From Aedes albopictus (taxonomy: Eukaryota; Arthropoda; Insecta; Diptera; Culicidae), in the NCBI RefSeq assembly GCF_035046485.1, contig NC_085138.1, positions 87,097,228-87,161,227 of the forward strand: a stretch of 64,000 bases of DNA, given 5' to 3'. Both the position numbers and the translations under genes were made by a program. This document shows, piece by piece, positions 1 through 11,364 of this stretch (positions are counted from its first letter, which is position 1; the number at the start of each line of letters is the position of its first letter). The notes under the pieces were generated by a model that worked only from the letters and a program-made list of their open reading frames with translations, did no database searches and was not told the DNA's origin.

Positions 1-465
1 CAAATACTACGAGTCACAGGTGTATAGCGCTTCCTCAAATGTATGAGTCACATTAATGGGAAGTATTTGTTTACCTCCATTACAAATATCTATGTGCCAG
101 ACAAATGGAAGAAATGTAGACTTTCATGATTTATGACTTTCGGCAGACTTTAGTGGGCTGGACACATGAAACGAACGCCAAACAAATTTAAACTCGTTGT
201 AAAGATTTTACATTCGTCTCTCACTAAATGGTTTCAAATGTATTATTAGAAAGGGGTCTTTTTTTAGCGGAGTTTAGGTTCATCAGATTTGCGTAATACC
301 ATATTATATGGGAAAAGTGGTAAACTACTAAAATCGAATTTATTTTAATTTTCCCCGATGAAAGATTTTTTAACCTCCAGAATCTTAATATGTACAGCTA
401 AGGCTAACTTATAACGAAAAAATATTTTAGGTTCATGAAAGTGCGATAATAATCCTGTTTCAACA
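1..465. other. Unassigned AT-rich sequence
   Basis: I see no coding similarity, tRNA-like box or clear tandem repeat here. The right edge is where the recognisable RTE reverse transcriptase stops (about 466), so this is the sequence that replaced, or was joined to, the missing 3' half of that element. Confidence 0.5.
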
Positions 466-1177
466 CACCGTGCTCTAAAGCAATGTTGAACAGCAAGCAC
501 GAAAGACCATCACCTTGCCGTAGCCCTCTGCGAGAATCGAAGGGACTCGAGTGTGTCCCTGATACTCGAACTACGCACATCACTCGATCCATCGTCGCCT
601 TGATCAATCGTATCAGTTTATCCGGAAATCCGTATTCGTGCATTATCTGTCATAGCTATTCTCGATCGATTGTATCATACGCCGATTTGAAATCGATGAA
701 CAAGTGATATGTGGGCACGTTGCATTCGCGGCATTTCTGCAACACCTGGCGGATGGCGAACATCTGGACCGTTGTAGCGCGTTCACTCATGCATCCAGCC
801 TGATATTGCCCCACGAACTCTCTTGCAATCGGTGATAGACGGCGGCATAAAATTTGAGATAGTATCTTGTAGGCAGCGCTCAGTAATGTGATCGTGCGAT
901 GGTTCCCGCAATCCAACTTGTCGCCCTTTTTGTAGAAGGGACACACGATACCTTCCATCCATTGCTTCGGTAATACTTCCTCCTCCCAAATCTTGGTAAT
1001 GACCCAATGTAGTGCTCTCACCAGTGCTTCTTCTCCGTATTTTAGTAACTCGCTTGGTAGTTGATCTGCTCCAGCGGCTTTGTTGTTTTTGAACCGGCTA
1101 ACCTCCTCTTCAATCTCTTGGAGGTTAGGGGCTGGAAATCTTTCATCCTGTGCACGTACTCTTACATCTGTTACCAC
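466..1177 (-). pseudogene. RTE reverse transcriptase, motifs 0 to B, broken
   Basis: This is the palm and fingers part of a non-LTR reverse transcriptase. Visible landmarks, in minus-strand order, are AAGADQLPSELLKYG, KKGDKLDCGNHRTITLLSAAYK, the GQYQAG segment, motif A (LFIDFKSAYDTIDRE, catalytic D near 700) and motif B (SRRGLRQGDGLSCLLFNIALE near 500). A TAG at 656-658 and a TGA four codons further on split motif A from motif B in the same frame. Homology ends just after motif B, so motif C is missing and the enzyme cannot be functional. The segment missing here is like the one present at 61.1-62.15 kb. Confidence 0.8.
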
Positions 1178-1539
1178 GCTACACCTTCGGTGCTTGCATC
1201 GTCGCCATTGAGGTCCTCATCGTATCTTTGCCGCCACCTCTCGACCACCTCACGCTCGCTCGTGAGAATATTCTCTTGATTTGATTATCTCGGCACATGT
1301 CGGTTTGTGGCTCGAAGCCTCTGCGCGAACGGTTCAGCTTCTCGTAGAACTGTTCACATTCGCCGTCGTACCAGTCGATTCTGTGATTCGGAGTCGCGAA
1401 GCCTAGTGCTGCAGTCGAGGTACTATCTATGGATGATCGGATGTCCCTCCAGCCATTTTCAAGTGTAGCTACGCCTAGCTGGTCTTACGTTGGTAGAGCC
1501 ACTTCTAGCTGCTGCGCGTAGTCTTGAGCCACTTCTACG

Positions 1540-2315
1540 TTACGGAGCTGCTCGATGTTGAGACGCGGCGTTCGACTTCGAAGAATGGTAATAACCGTCG
1601 AAAGTTTTGAGCGCATGCATACAGCTACTAAGTAGTGCTCCGAATCTATATTCGCACTGCGATATGTGCGTTATATCCGAGAAGAATTCACCGTCGATTA
1701 GAACGTGCTCGATTTGGTTTTCTGTTTGATGGTCGGGTGATCTCCAGGTGGCTTTGTGGATATCTTTGCGGGGGAAGAATGTGCTTCGGACTACCATACC
1801 ACGGGAGGCTGCAAAGTTTACGCATCGCTGGCCGTTTTCATTCGATACGGCGTGCAGGCTGTTTCGCCCGATTACCGGTCTGTACATTTCCTCCCTTCCT
1901 ACCTGCGCGTTCATGTCGCCGACAAAGATGTTCACGTCACGCGGCGAGCAGCCATCGTATGTTTGCTCTAACTGCGCGTAGAACGCTTCTTTCTCGTTAT
2001 CGGGTCTCCCTTCGTGTGGGCAGTGGACGTTAATGATGCTGTAGTTGAAGAAACGGCCCTTAACTCTCAACTTGCACATCCTTGCGTTGATCGGCTGCCA
2101 CCCGATCACACGTTGTCGCATCTTGCCCAACACTATAAATCCTGTTCCCAGTTCATTGGTGGTGCCACAGCTTCAATAGAAGGTAGCCGCTCAATGTCCG
2201 CTTTTCCACACTTTCTGTCCAGTCTAAAAAAGTTCCTGCAACGCCACGATGTCGAAGCTTCGGGGATGTAGTTCTTCGTGATAGTGACTTGCGATTCCAT
2301 CTTCCAAGTTTTCAA
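1540..2315 (-). pseudogene. RTE endonuclease (exonuclease-endonuclease-phosphatase fold) remnant
   Basis: This is the domain that nicks the target DNA to prime reverse transcription. The 2133-1540 frame shows the fold's signatures: INVHCPHEGR, then VGDMNAQVG (catalytic D-x-N), then the SPDHQTENQIEHVLID segment holding the histidine region. The start of the domain (ATIENLEDGIASHYHEELHP, about 2315-2250) lies in another frame, and a stop falls in its LQELF-TGQ stretch, so at least one frameshift and one stop separate the pieces. It continues downstream on the minus strand into the RT at 1177. No initiating methionine can be assigned; the ATG at 2133 is only the first one in that open frame. Confidence 0.75.
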
Positions 2316-2370
2316 TCGTAGCCTTTTTTCGTCGCGTGGGTCTTTGCCGATCGTATCGAGCCGTATCTTC

Positions 2371-2412
2371 TCTTATTTATTTATTTATATTTATTTATTT
2401 ATATTTGATTTG
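2371..2412. repeat. TTTA-rich simple repeat
   Basis: A run of TTTATTTA and TTTATATTTA units lies just 5' of the RTE endonuclease on the minus strand. It may be the element's target or a polymorphic microsatellite. Confidence 0.7.
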
Positions 2413-4012
2413 ATCCATCTGACATAAAAATAGTCTTAATGTCTCTTATGTTATTCATAATGGGGATTTTTTACGGATGGCTTATTGGGCCTACGCCAAC
2501 ACTCCTGTCTCGCCGGAAGGCCATCGTAACACTTCAGTTACTTTAAAACAAGAGTGAACCTGGAAATGAAAACCACGCTTTTTCCTCTTAGAAAATACAT
2601 TTCACCCCTCTCTCTCCCCACACAGATACACTACAAGCGTGAGCGAGCAGGTGCCAGCAGGTGTTTCATCATCAGTGGCGCCGTGCCGCGCCCTGCTGCC
2701 CGCCTTCTGGTTGTCTACCACCGAGACCAGTTCGTTCAATTATTTTCGCGCGCACTTGAGCACGTAATTTCTCACCCTTGGGAACCATTCAAATGATGAT
2801 ACGCGAATTGGGGGGCTTTGCGGGAATCGCCGCCGTCGTCAACACCATGGATTGGGTTCGCTAGATGCTAGCTAGATGGATGGATGGATGGGTGACTGGC
2901 AAATGGTACGTGTACGGTGTCTTCCTGTGTGTTCTTGCAAAGGGCATAGGTGGTTTCTGGTAAATGTAATGGTTCCAAGTAAGTGTGGGTGGTTACTGTT
3001 TCAGAGTGTTGAGAGAACCTCTTTATTGAAAACAATGAAAGAATGTTAACAGAATAAGCACGCTAGAGCGTATAGTTCCAGTTGAAATTTCACGCTAAGA
3101 GACGAACCAACATAGCATGTTGATTTCTTCAATGAGCTCAACAAGGTTTCTACAATAAAGAACTAGTAATAATAAAGTAGTAAAGTAATGGAAAAAGTTA
3201 GAAGAAGAAAAATGATAAAAAGAACAAGCACAGTATATGAACGAATAAAAAAATGCAAAATCTGCTGAAATAGGCTTCCTATTTCAAATATCAATTTCTT
3301 GCTAGAACTATTTGGATAGAAAAACGCAATTCCGCTCGATGACCCATAAGCGCACCCCATTAGGCATGGGCACATGTTGCCCAAATGACCCACATTCAGC
3401 AAACATAAAAAAACCTATTCATCATCATTGTTCGGCATTCGGCACAAATCAAACCATCATTTCCAGACGATTCTCAGACGATACGCTTCACCGGTTGGCC
3501 GGCAACCCTCATCAACCTGTTCGCAAACTCCGCATGACAGAACAGAGGAAATCCCGATCTGGATTTGAATTTCGAATCGCCATTAAGGGTCATTCTTTGA
3601 CACTTGTTCCCATTCTTGGAGTATTTTCTTCTCACCACTCAGCACAAAAACCAAACCAAACCAGAATCGATAGCGTCGTCGTGTGCAAAACAAGTGTTTC
3701 GTTTCTTCTGCGTCACCAGCAGCACCAGCGTCGAACGACTGCCAGCATCAGGTGGATTTTCGCTACCGTGTCGAACCAATTTAAAATTCCGCACAGCTAC
3801 GGAATAAGGGAAAATCCCTTCTGCTAGCACAATAAAATTATTCATACAGTTCTCCTCGATTCGGAGCCCTAACTCGGTATCCGCAATCCAGCTTCGACAG
3901 TCCAGTGCCCGAACAAGTGTGTTTTGCTTCAATGGACATCAGGTGCCACTGTTATCCGCTGAATTGGTGTTGTTTTTGCATGGTATACAAGATTTGAGAC
4001 ATCAGTGGTTCC
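2413..4012. other. Mostly single-copy-looking sequence, no gene seen
   Basis: This stretch holds a short GATG-type microsatellite (about 2872-2892), an A-rich patch near 3160-3260 and mixed-composition DNA. The open frames (for example 3312-3827 plus) have no recognisable domain, signal peptide or family motif, and overlap frames on the other strand, so I do not call them. It may be a unique anchor between repeats. Confidence 0.4.
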
Positions 4013-6312
4013 CTTCTAACAGAAACTGAACTGATTCTCACAGAAGCTGAACAGTTTTTAACAGAAACTGAATAGTTTCTCACAGAAACTGAACAGTTTG
4101 TTATAGAAACTGAACAGTTTCTTACAGAAACTGAACAGTTTCTCACAGAAACTGAACAGTTTCTCACAGAAACTGAACAGTTTCTTACAGAAACTGAGCA
4201 GTTTCTTACAGAAACTGAGCAGTTTCTTACAGAAACTGAGCAGTTTCTTACAGAAACTGAGCAGTTTCTTACAGAAACTGAACAGTTTCTTACAGAAACT
4301 GAACAGTTTCTTACAGAAACTGAACAGTTTCTTACAGAAACTGAACAGTTTCTTACAGAAACTGAACAGTTTCTTACAGAAACTGAACAGTTTCTTACAG
4401 AAACTGAACAGTTTCTTACAGAAACTGAACAGTTTCTTACAGAAACTGAACAGTTTCTTACAGAAACTGAACAGTTTCTTACAGAAACTGAACAGTTTCT
4501 TACAGAAACTGAGCAGTTTCTCACAGAAACTAAACAGTTTCTCACAGAAACTGAACAGTTTCTCACAGAAACTGAACAGTTTCTCACAGAAACTGAACAG
4601 TTTCTCACAGAAACTGAACAGTTTCTCACAGAAACTGAACAGTTTCTCACAGAAACTGAACAGTTTCTCACAGAAACTGAACAGTTTCTCACAGAAACTG
4701 AACAGTTTCTCACAGAAACTGAACAGTTTCTCACAGAAACTGAACAGTTTCTCACAGAAACTGAACAGTTTCTCACAGAAACTGAACAGTTTCTCACAGA
4801 AACTGAACAGTTTCTCACAGAAACTGAACAGTTTCTCACAGAAACTGAACAGTTTCTCACAGAAACTGAACAGTTTCTCACAGAAACTGAACAGTTTCTC
4901 ACAGAAACTGAACAGTTTCTCACAGAAACTGAACAGTTTCTCACAGAAAATGAACAGTTTCTCACAGAAACTGAATAGTTTCCCACAGAAACTGAACAGT
5001 TTCTCACAGAAACTGAACAGTTTCTCACAGAAACTGAACAGTTTCTCACAGAAACTGAACAGTTTCTCACAGAAACTGAACAGTTTCTCACAGAAACTGA
5101 ACAGTTTGTCACAGAAACTGAACAGTTTGTCACAGAAACTGAACAGTTTGTCACAGGAACTGAACAGTTTGTCACAGGAACTGAACAGTTTCACAGAAAC
5201 TGTTAAGTTTGTCACATAAACTAATCAGCTTCTCACAGAAACTGAACAGTTTCTCACAGAAACTGAACAGTTTCTCACGGAAACTGAACAGTTTCTCACA
5301 GAAACTGAACAGTTTCTCACAGAAACTGAACAGTTTCTCACAGAAACTGAACAGTTTCTCACAGAAACTGAACAGTTTCTCACAGAAACTGAACAGTTTG
5401 TCACAGAAACTGAACAGTTTCTCACAGAAACTGAACAGTTTCTCACAGAAACTTAACAGTTTCTCACAGAAACTGAACATTTTCTCACAGAAACTGAACA
5501 GTTTCTCACAGAAACTGAACAGTTTCTCACAGAAACTGAACAGTTTCTCACAGAAACTGAACAGTTTCTCACAGAAACTGAACAGTTTCTCACAGAAACT
5601 GAACAGTTTCTCACAGAAACTGAACAGTTTCTCACAGAAACTGAACAGTTTCTCACAGAAACTGAACAGTTTCTCACAGAAACTGAACAGTTTCTCACAG
5701 AAACTGAACAGTTTCTCACAGAAACTGAACAGTTTCTCACAGAAACTGAACAGTTTCTCACAGAAACTGAACAGTTTCTCACAGAAACTGAACAGTTTCT
5801 CACAGAAACTGAACAGTTTCTCACAGAAACTGAACAGTTTCTCACAGAAACTGAACAGTTTCTCACAGAAACTGAACAGTTTCTCACAGAAACTGAACAA
5901 TTTCTCACGGAACCTGAACAGTTTCTAACATAAACTGAACAGTTTCTTACATAAACTGAACAGTTTCTTACATAAACTGAACAGTTTCTTACATAAACTG
6001 AACAGTTTCTTACATAAACTGAACAGTTTCTTGCATAAACTGAACAGTTTCTTACAGAAACTCAACAGTTTCTTACAGAAACTCAACAGTTTCTTACAGA
6101 AACTCAACAGTTTCTAACAGAAACTCAACAGTTTCTTACAGAAACTCAACAGTTTCTTACAGAAACTCAACAGTTTATTACAGAAACTCAACAGTTTCTT
6201 ACAGAAACTCAACAGTTTCTTACAGAAACTCAACAGTTTCTTACAGAAATTCAACAGTTTCTTACGGAAACTGAACAGTTTTTAACAGAAACTGAACAGT
6301 TTCTTACAGAAA
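4013..6312. repeat. 21-bp hairpin minisatellite, about 110 copies
   Basis: The unit reads CAGTTTCT, CAC, AGAAACTG, AA: an 8-bp stem, a 3-nt centre and its exact complement, then a 2-nt spacer. Because 21 is divisible by three, several frames on both strands stay open (for example NCSVSVR on minus and NSFSQKL on plus). Variants occur in blocks. Centre TAC dominates about 4155-4505, with several consecutive GAGCAG units near 4190-4270. Centre CAC dominates about 4515-5900, with a GTCAC patch at 5105-5180. ACATAAACTGAA units fill about 5925-6050 and AGAAACTCAA units about 6050-6260. Such blocks indicate local amplification. No gene is inferred. Confidence 0.95.
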
Positions 6313-6545
6313 CTTCTGTGAGAAGCTGTTCAGCTTCTGTGAGAAGCTGTTCAGTTTCTGTGTGAAGGTGTTCAGTTTCTGTGAGAAACAGCTCAGTTTA
6401 TATGAGAAACTTTTCAGTTTCTATTAAAAGCTGTTCAGTTTTTGTAAGAAACGGTTCATTTCTGTGGGAAACTGAAAAGCTTCTCACAGAAGCTACACTT
6501 TTTCTCACAGAAGTTGAACAGCTTTTCACATAAGCTGAAACACTT
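6313..6545. repeat. Diverged, inverted edge of the 21-bp minisatellite
   Basis: At about 6312 the array flips: units read TTCTGTGAGAAGCTGTTCAG until about 6470, then forward-type units return (CTTCTCACAGAAGCT) until about 6545. Divergence is much higher than in the main array, as expected at an array edge. Confidence 0.8.
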
Positions 6546-7179
6546 CCTATACAGAATTTATGCAAAAGGGTGGTTTTCTCACTGCTCTAAACACAGAAAC
6601 TTTCCCCATCATTGTACACCCCTGGTCCTGACCCAGCTGTTTCGGGGGATTTTCTTTCTTCGGAAACGATTCCAGCAGTGAAGTAGATGTTTTCCGAAAT
6701 CATCACCGTCCCGCCTCCCTTCTGGTCGGTCAATCGACACGAGGCGGAGGTGGATCCCTAACTTGATAAAGACATGACAGCCAAGAGATTGGATCAACTC
6801 TTGACGTTTATTTTCTTTTTCGTTTTTTTTTTGGTTCGTTCACCTGTTCCGGGAGGGGAGTTTGATTTTCTGGCTATGGTGATTCAGTGGCAATGGGAGG
6901 AAAAACACTAAATTTCGTTTTTCTCTTGAAGGAGTGTGATCCGTTTGATTGGCGGAAGAAGCGATTTGTTTTGATTATATTTATTAGGTTCACACCTTTC
7001 GACCTCCCAGTGGACTGCAGCTTTTTCGCACTGTTTGTGATTATTGATTGGTATTTGCTGATGTCGTAGTTTTTACTTGTCTCAGGGGATGTTGTTGATG
7101 AAAAATACATTAAACACAGGATCAATTCTGACCGTGGTGGTGATTGGTGACAATAGTAGATCGTATAGACAGCATTTTA
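6546..7179. other. No feature recognised
   Basis: Mixed-composition sequence with short T-runs. The small open frames here (60-83 codons) carry no recognisable motif. Confidence 0.4.
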
Positions 7180-7443
7180 GGGTCCATATAGCCACGGCCG
7201 TAAATGCTTTGGTATTAAGCATGACCATGCCAAGGATGACGATTTCAATTCCCTATTCGTAATGGGAATTTTCCTGACTACCTCGGTCATAGAGTGTCCT
7301 TGTGCCTGTCACACGATATACACATGCAAAATGGTCATTAGCCGAGGATGCTCTCAGTTAATAACTGTCGAAGTACTTATGGTATACTGCTAAGAAGCAG
7401 GCTTTGTTCCAGTAGGGATGTTACACCACGAAGAACAAAAAAA
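7180..7443 (+). mobile_element. tRNA-derived SINE, Feilai-like, decayed
   Basis: The copy starts GGTCCATATAGCC with a pol III A-box-like region. A decayed B box follows (GATTTCAATTCC where related copies have GGTTCGATTCC), then the family body CCTGTCACACGATATACACA, AATGGTCATT and TCAGTTAATAACTG, ending in GAAGAACAAAAAA. The same body occurs at 8998-9275 and, on the minus strand, at 59130-59400. The family name is a memory-based suggestion. Confidence 0.75.
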
Positions 7444-7577
7444 CATTTGACTGATGACTGTACTGATTAAAAAAAACGGCATGCATAAGCTAGATAAGAA
7501 GAGAAATCCAAGCAATAATTTAATTACCAATTGGTTTTGAGGAGGTCTTTATAACCACCATAAAACCTTAATTGTTT

Positions 7578-7753
7578 TTTTTATCTTTATTAATGAGATG
7601 TTTAGCCCTAGGCTAGTTCATCTCGGGACCCACGCTTTACTTCCCTTCCGAAGGAAGAACTCACGTTTTATGAGTTTGTCGGGAGTGGGATTCGATTCCA
7701 GATCCTCGGCGTGATAGTCAAGTGTTCTAACCATCACACCAGGTCCGCTCCAC
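7578..7753 (-). mobile_element. tRNA-derived SINE, second family, with target-site duplication
   Basis: On the minus strand it begins GTGGAGCGGACCTGGTGTG, has an A box (GTGTGATGGTTAGA) and a B box-like segment (GGAATCGAATCC), and ends GGGCTAAACATCTCATTAAT plus AAAGATAAAAAAAA. The duplication CTTAATTGTTT flanks it at 7567-7577 and 7754-7764, which fixes the ends. Sister copies lie at 34315-34492 and 39834-40014. Confidence 0.88.
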
Positions 7754-7764
7754 CTTAATTGTTT

Positions 7765-8560
7765 CATGATGGCTTTATAATAGGTTTAAGAGCACTATTG
7801 TTTCTTTTAAGCTCAAAATTCCCTAGGAGTTACAAACAGGTTATGAATGTAACTTTCTCCTATTTATTCATTCAATTGGTGAACCAAAATGCCTTTCCTC
7901 AAGCCCATAGACCACTAAATTCACAAAACAAAAAAAAAACACGAAATCAATCCAATAGTAGACAAGTAACAAACTCCGCAATCAACATTTTCGAGCGGCA
8001 GCTCGAGATGAAAAATTTCTCCGAATTAAAATGTTTAAGTAATATAAGCAATTACAGTCAACTTTTCATCCTGCACTCGCTGCTTGCTTGGAGGAAACAA
8101 TGGATCCATTAATCCCCCGCAGCCGCAGCAGATGCACATCCATTCGGAAAAACGACGACGACAACGTCGACTAGAAGCGGGCCAAAAGAAGCTGTGGCAC
8201 ATTGCTGCATGAAGCTTAGAGCTAAAAGCTCCACCATATATGTAGGTTGGTGGGCCACAAGCTGCCTTTCGAACAAGACCAGCCCCGGCAACATACGAGC
8301 AGAAAAAGTGCATTGAAGTAATTAAAGTTCATAAGAAGTTTGTTTTCAATCTTGTGTGCTTGGACTCTGCTGGCAAGGAGGAGCCGGGCGGCTGCCTGCC
8401 GCTTCCACTTTGTCGTCTGTACTAGAATGAGGGAAGGTTTTTGCTTTCTTGCGCTCATTTCTATCTTACGGTTTTCGGGAGATGCGACCTAGACTCCTAG
8501 TCAATCGACAGTAGAGGTATGCGTATGTACTAGATCATCACAAGAATGTATAAGCCACTA
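7765..8560. other. No gene recognised
   Basis: Overlapping open frames on both strands at 8010-8460 give low-complexity arginine- and serine-rich translations with no domain. One patch near 8140-8175 is rich in GAC/ACG triplets. I see no splice-consistent exon that I would defend. Confidence 0.35.
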
Positions 8561-9354
8561 CAAACCTTCAAGGAAATATTAAAATTGGGAGAGAGAAAGA
8601 CGGGAAGATGGAAAGTCAGAAGTATAGGAAAATGAGACGATAGGAAGATAGTATCATAGAAAAACAGAAGAATAGAATGTAAAAATAGTTAAGAAATATA
8701 AAAACATGGAATATTGGGAAGATAAAAATATATGCAGATGGGGTTATAGGAAGACAGGATTATGGGAAGACAGGAAACTTAGGTTATAAGAGGCAACAAC
8801 ACCTAGAAGATAGTTTAATTGACAGATAAGAAGGTTGAATGATAAGAACGTGCTAAGATAATTAAATATAAGGATAGAAAGATATAAAAGTGTGAATATG
8901 AGAGAGCATAAGGATTAACAAAGTGGAAAAGTAGGAAGAATGCAAAATAAGCTGTAATGAAGATCGAAACATAGAAATAATGGAAGATATAAAGGGCAGG
9001 GCCCATATAGATACAGTTGTAAAGGCATAGGTAATCGGGATAACTATACTGAGAGTGATGGGTTCGATTCTCGGTCAGTTCAGGAACGAATGGTTATGCA
9101 ATGGAAATTTCCTTGACTTCCGTGGGCATATAGTATTTTCGTGCCTGCCACATGATGCAAAATAGTCATTGGCAGCCAGAGGAAGCTCTCATTTGATAAC
9201 TGTGGAAGTGCTCATAAAACACTGAGAGGCTGGCTTTGTATCACTAGGGACATTACGCAAATAAGAAGAAGGAAGATAGTAGACGGAACCTTCGGAAGAT
9301 AGGATAATGTAAGGTAAGAAGAAAGACAAATGGGACGATAGAAAGCGTAGAAGA
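8561..9354. repeat. Degenerate purine-rich repeat (GAAGATAGGAA type)
   Basis: Loose reiteration of GGAAGATAG, GGAAGACAGG and ATAGGAAGAT without a fixed period. A SINE interrupts it at 8998-9275 and the 3.4-kb TIR element interrupts it at 9357. The same texture resumes at 12774-12838 and recurs at about 32570-32700. Confidence 0.65.
8998..9275 (+). mobile_element. tRNA-derived SINE, Feilai-like
   Basis: Starts GGGCCCATATAGATACAG. The B box GGGTTCGATTCTC lies at about 9059-9072, followed by the body TGCCTGCCACATGATG, AATAGTCATTGGCAG and ATAACTGTGGAAGTGCTCAT, with an AAGAAGAAGGAAG tail that merges into the purine-rich host repeat. It is better preserved than the 7180 copy. Confidence 0.85.
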
Positions 9355-10103
9355 TAAAGCCTGTATCCGCAATAATCGGGACACAGAAATACAGCTGCAA
9401 TTTTGCAATGTATAGGTACATTAAAATTGCTCAAATTTTGCCTAATAACATCTTAAGATGTGTTCATTTCACCTACAAAATTTCATATGAATCGGTGCAG
9501 TACTTTTTGTTGTAGTGCATAGACCTAAATATTCCCACGCCTTCCGATATTATAAGTCAATTCAACTGTGGAAGAAAAAGATGCATTTCCCCCCACACTC
9601 CCGTTAGAGCAGCTACCTGGGTGTGTTTTTATTTCAATTTTTCAACTACAGCTACGCTCTAGGTAGGTTCTACCTACTTCGCGCGCGGCACATTGGAAGC
9701 ATGAATATCGCACCCGGTGATGGCCAGGTACGATCGTGTTCAAACACGTGAGTCGAGCCGGTAAATCCACAATATGCTTGGTGGGTCAATGGTCGCTGGG
9801 TTTGATTGGCGGTGACCGATTCCAAGGCTCAATTGTAAACCTGTAAAGGTTTTGTTTTTGATCTAAAATTTCGTACTGGACGTTGATCAAAACAACATCC
9901 GTACGGTGTCCTAGTTTCGCGGGGTAGCGACCGCGCAGCGATGCGTTTGTTTTGTTTTCATGATCGTACATGTTGGGTCCGGTTGGTTTGGTGCAGCTTT
10001 GATTACGCTTGGTGGGCCGTCGACAAGAATGTCATGGAACGGTGATATCCTATCGATCGCGCTAGAATGTTGCGAAATCAAGGCGCCGTATTGGCCGCAT
10101 ATG

Positions 10104-10260
10104 GCTTCAGGTAGCCTATATTGTTTTTTGTTTTGAAATCAAGGCGCGGTTTCAGGTAGCCTAGATTGTTTTTGGTTTTGAAATCGAGGCACTGTGTTTG
10201 CCGAGAAGGGTTTCAGGTAGCCGTGATTGTTTTCACTTGGTTCGATTTGAACCCAGGCGA
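10104..10260 (+). repeat. Three degenerate tandem copies, about 50-60 bp
   Basis: Each copy carries TTTCAGGTAGCC or TTCAGGTAGCC, then ATTGTTTT and a TTTTGAAATC segment. Copies start at about 10104, 10150 and 10209. Confidence 0.6.
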
Positions 10261-10480
10261 ACCGTAAAAGGAATGTTGAAAATCGAAACCGTATTGGCGG
10301 CATAGGGGCGCCGGAATTGTTTTGCACTCGATTTTGTTTTGACTTCGAGTAAAAGAATGTGGGGTATAATTTCAACGAACATCTGCGGCCGGGGCCAGGC
10401 TAGGGGTCACTGTGCCCAAGTAAGGTACACTTCAATAACAAAGCGGGTGCTTTGTTTTGGAGAATTTAATACCAAATTCC

Positions 10481-10481
10481 A

Positions 10482-10529
<48 letters not shown>

Positions 10530-10545
10530 GTAATGATGATGATGA
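10481..10545. repeat. ATG/GAT trinucleotide microsatellite
   Basis: About 20 ATG units with one GTA interruption near the right end. Likely length-polymorphic. Confidence 0.9.
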
Positions 10546-10589
10546 CGAGTAGGATAGGTAGAGTTCTATTTACTTTTGGTATGGTTTTG

Positions 10590-11060
10590 GATACGCCCAA
10601 GTTGGTTCGAGCATTGTTAGGAAGTATCGTGACTATTTCGGCAAGACGAGAGTGATGGTAGGAGTTTTAGACACGCCCAAGCTGGTTCGGGCATTGCTAG
10701 GAAATTTAGACTATAAATACTGAGGCTTTGGCTTCAGTCGGGGAGTTCAGTTTCAACGTTAGAGTAGGCAGCATATCGGATAAGTCATGAGATCCCATGT
10801 GGGACACCTCTAGATACTGCCCTAAGGCTGTAGGTAGGACTTAGTAGTCGGATCAAGAAGAAGCTAGAAGTGACTCTAGATTGTTAAACTTAGTAGTTCG
10901 GTGAAGAAATACAGAAAATGTTAAGATGATATAAGAAAAAGTGAATCGTTGTAATATAAGATAAGTGATGGTTTGTGATACTTCAATATAGTTTATTAAA
11001 AAGATATCGTCGGACTGTAATGAAATGAAAGATATCACATTCCGTGTAGTGTTTAATGCA
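10590..11060 (+). promoter_or_regulatory. Promoter-like block, possibly part of a decayed LTR
   Basis: Two direct copies of an acid-rich block (CACGCCCAAGCTGGTTCGGG type; 10590-10624 and 10670-10704, 80 bp apart) precede TATAAATA at 10712-10719. About 25 nt further is CTTCAGTCGGGGAGTTCAG, which resembles the arthropod TCAGT initiator. AT-rich sequence with TTTATTAAAAAG follows. The spacing resembles an LTR promoter, but no partner LTR or coding region is visible, so this is an inference. Confidence 0.3.
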
Positions 11061-11364
11061 GCCCCTGGACGGTACAGGGCGCTTCAGTAGCAATGAAAGA
11101 GTAGAATGTGCGCCATTGAATTTTGTACAGCCCCTAGTTTTGCTTGTCAGCGCTGTAACTTTTGAATTTGACAAAGGAAATGGCTGAAATTTTGAAGACA
11201 AATCTCTCAATCTGCAATAGTTGCATGTGCAAAATTTCAAAAAAATCGATGCACTATCAACCATTTTATGGTCAAAACATGTATTGGGACTGTAAGTGAT
11301 TTAAGCCCCTTAGACAGCAAATAGTCAGCAACCTTTTTTGTTTCGATTGTACTATGGGGCTGTC

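Larger units (their letters stand above)
466..2380 (-). mobile_element. RTE-clade (JAM1-like) non-LTR retrotransposon, 3'-truncated
   Basis: Reading the minus strand, an AP-type endonuclease region (about 2315-1540) is followed by a linker (about 1540-1180) and the reverse transcriptase palm up to motif B (1177-466). The catalytic FADD box, thumb and 3' tail are absent. That is unusual, because target-primed retrotransposition normally loses the 5' end. The likely cause is a later deletion or rearrangement at about 466. Clade assignment rests on overall resemblance of the RT (KNNKAAGADQLPSELLKYG, GLRQGDGLSCLLFNIALE) to RTE elements of mosquitoes. The JAM1 label is from memory and should be tested. 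Confidence 0.75.

Noticed and set aside
3312..3827. 171-codon plus-strand gene
   Set aside because: No recognisable domain, competing frames on both strands, and stretches that look like non-coding mixed DNA.
3952..5928. Open frames of up to 407 codons over the 21-bp array (NCSVSVR, FSFCEKL, NSFSQKL repeats)
   Set aside because: They occur on both strands and in overlapping frames, as expected when a stop-free unit is divisible by three. No unique N-terminus, signal or splice context.
4013..6312. CRISPR array
   Set aside because: Units are contiguous 21-bp repeats with no unique spacers, no cas-like genes, and the setting is eukaryotic.
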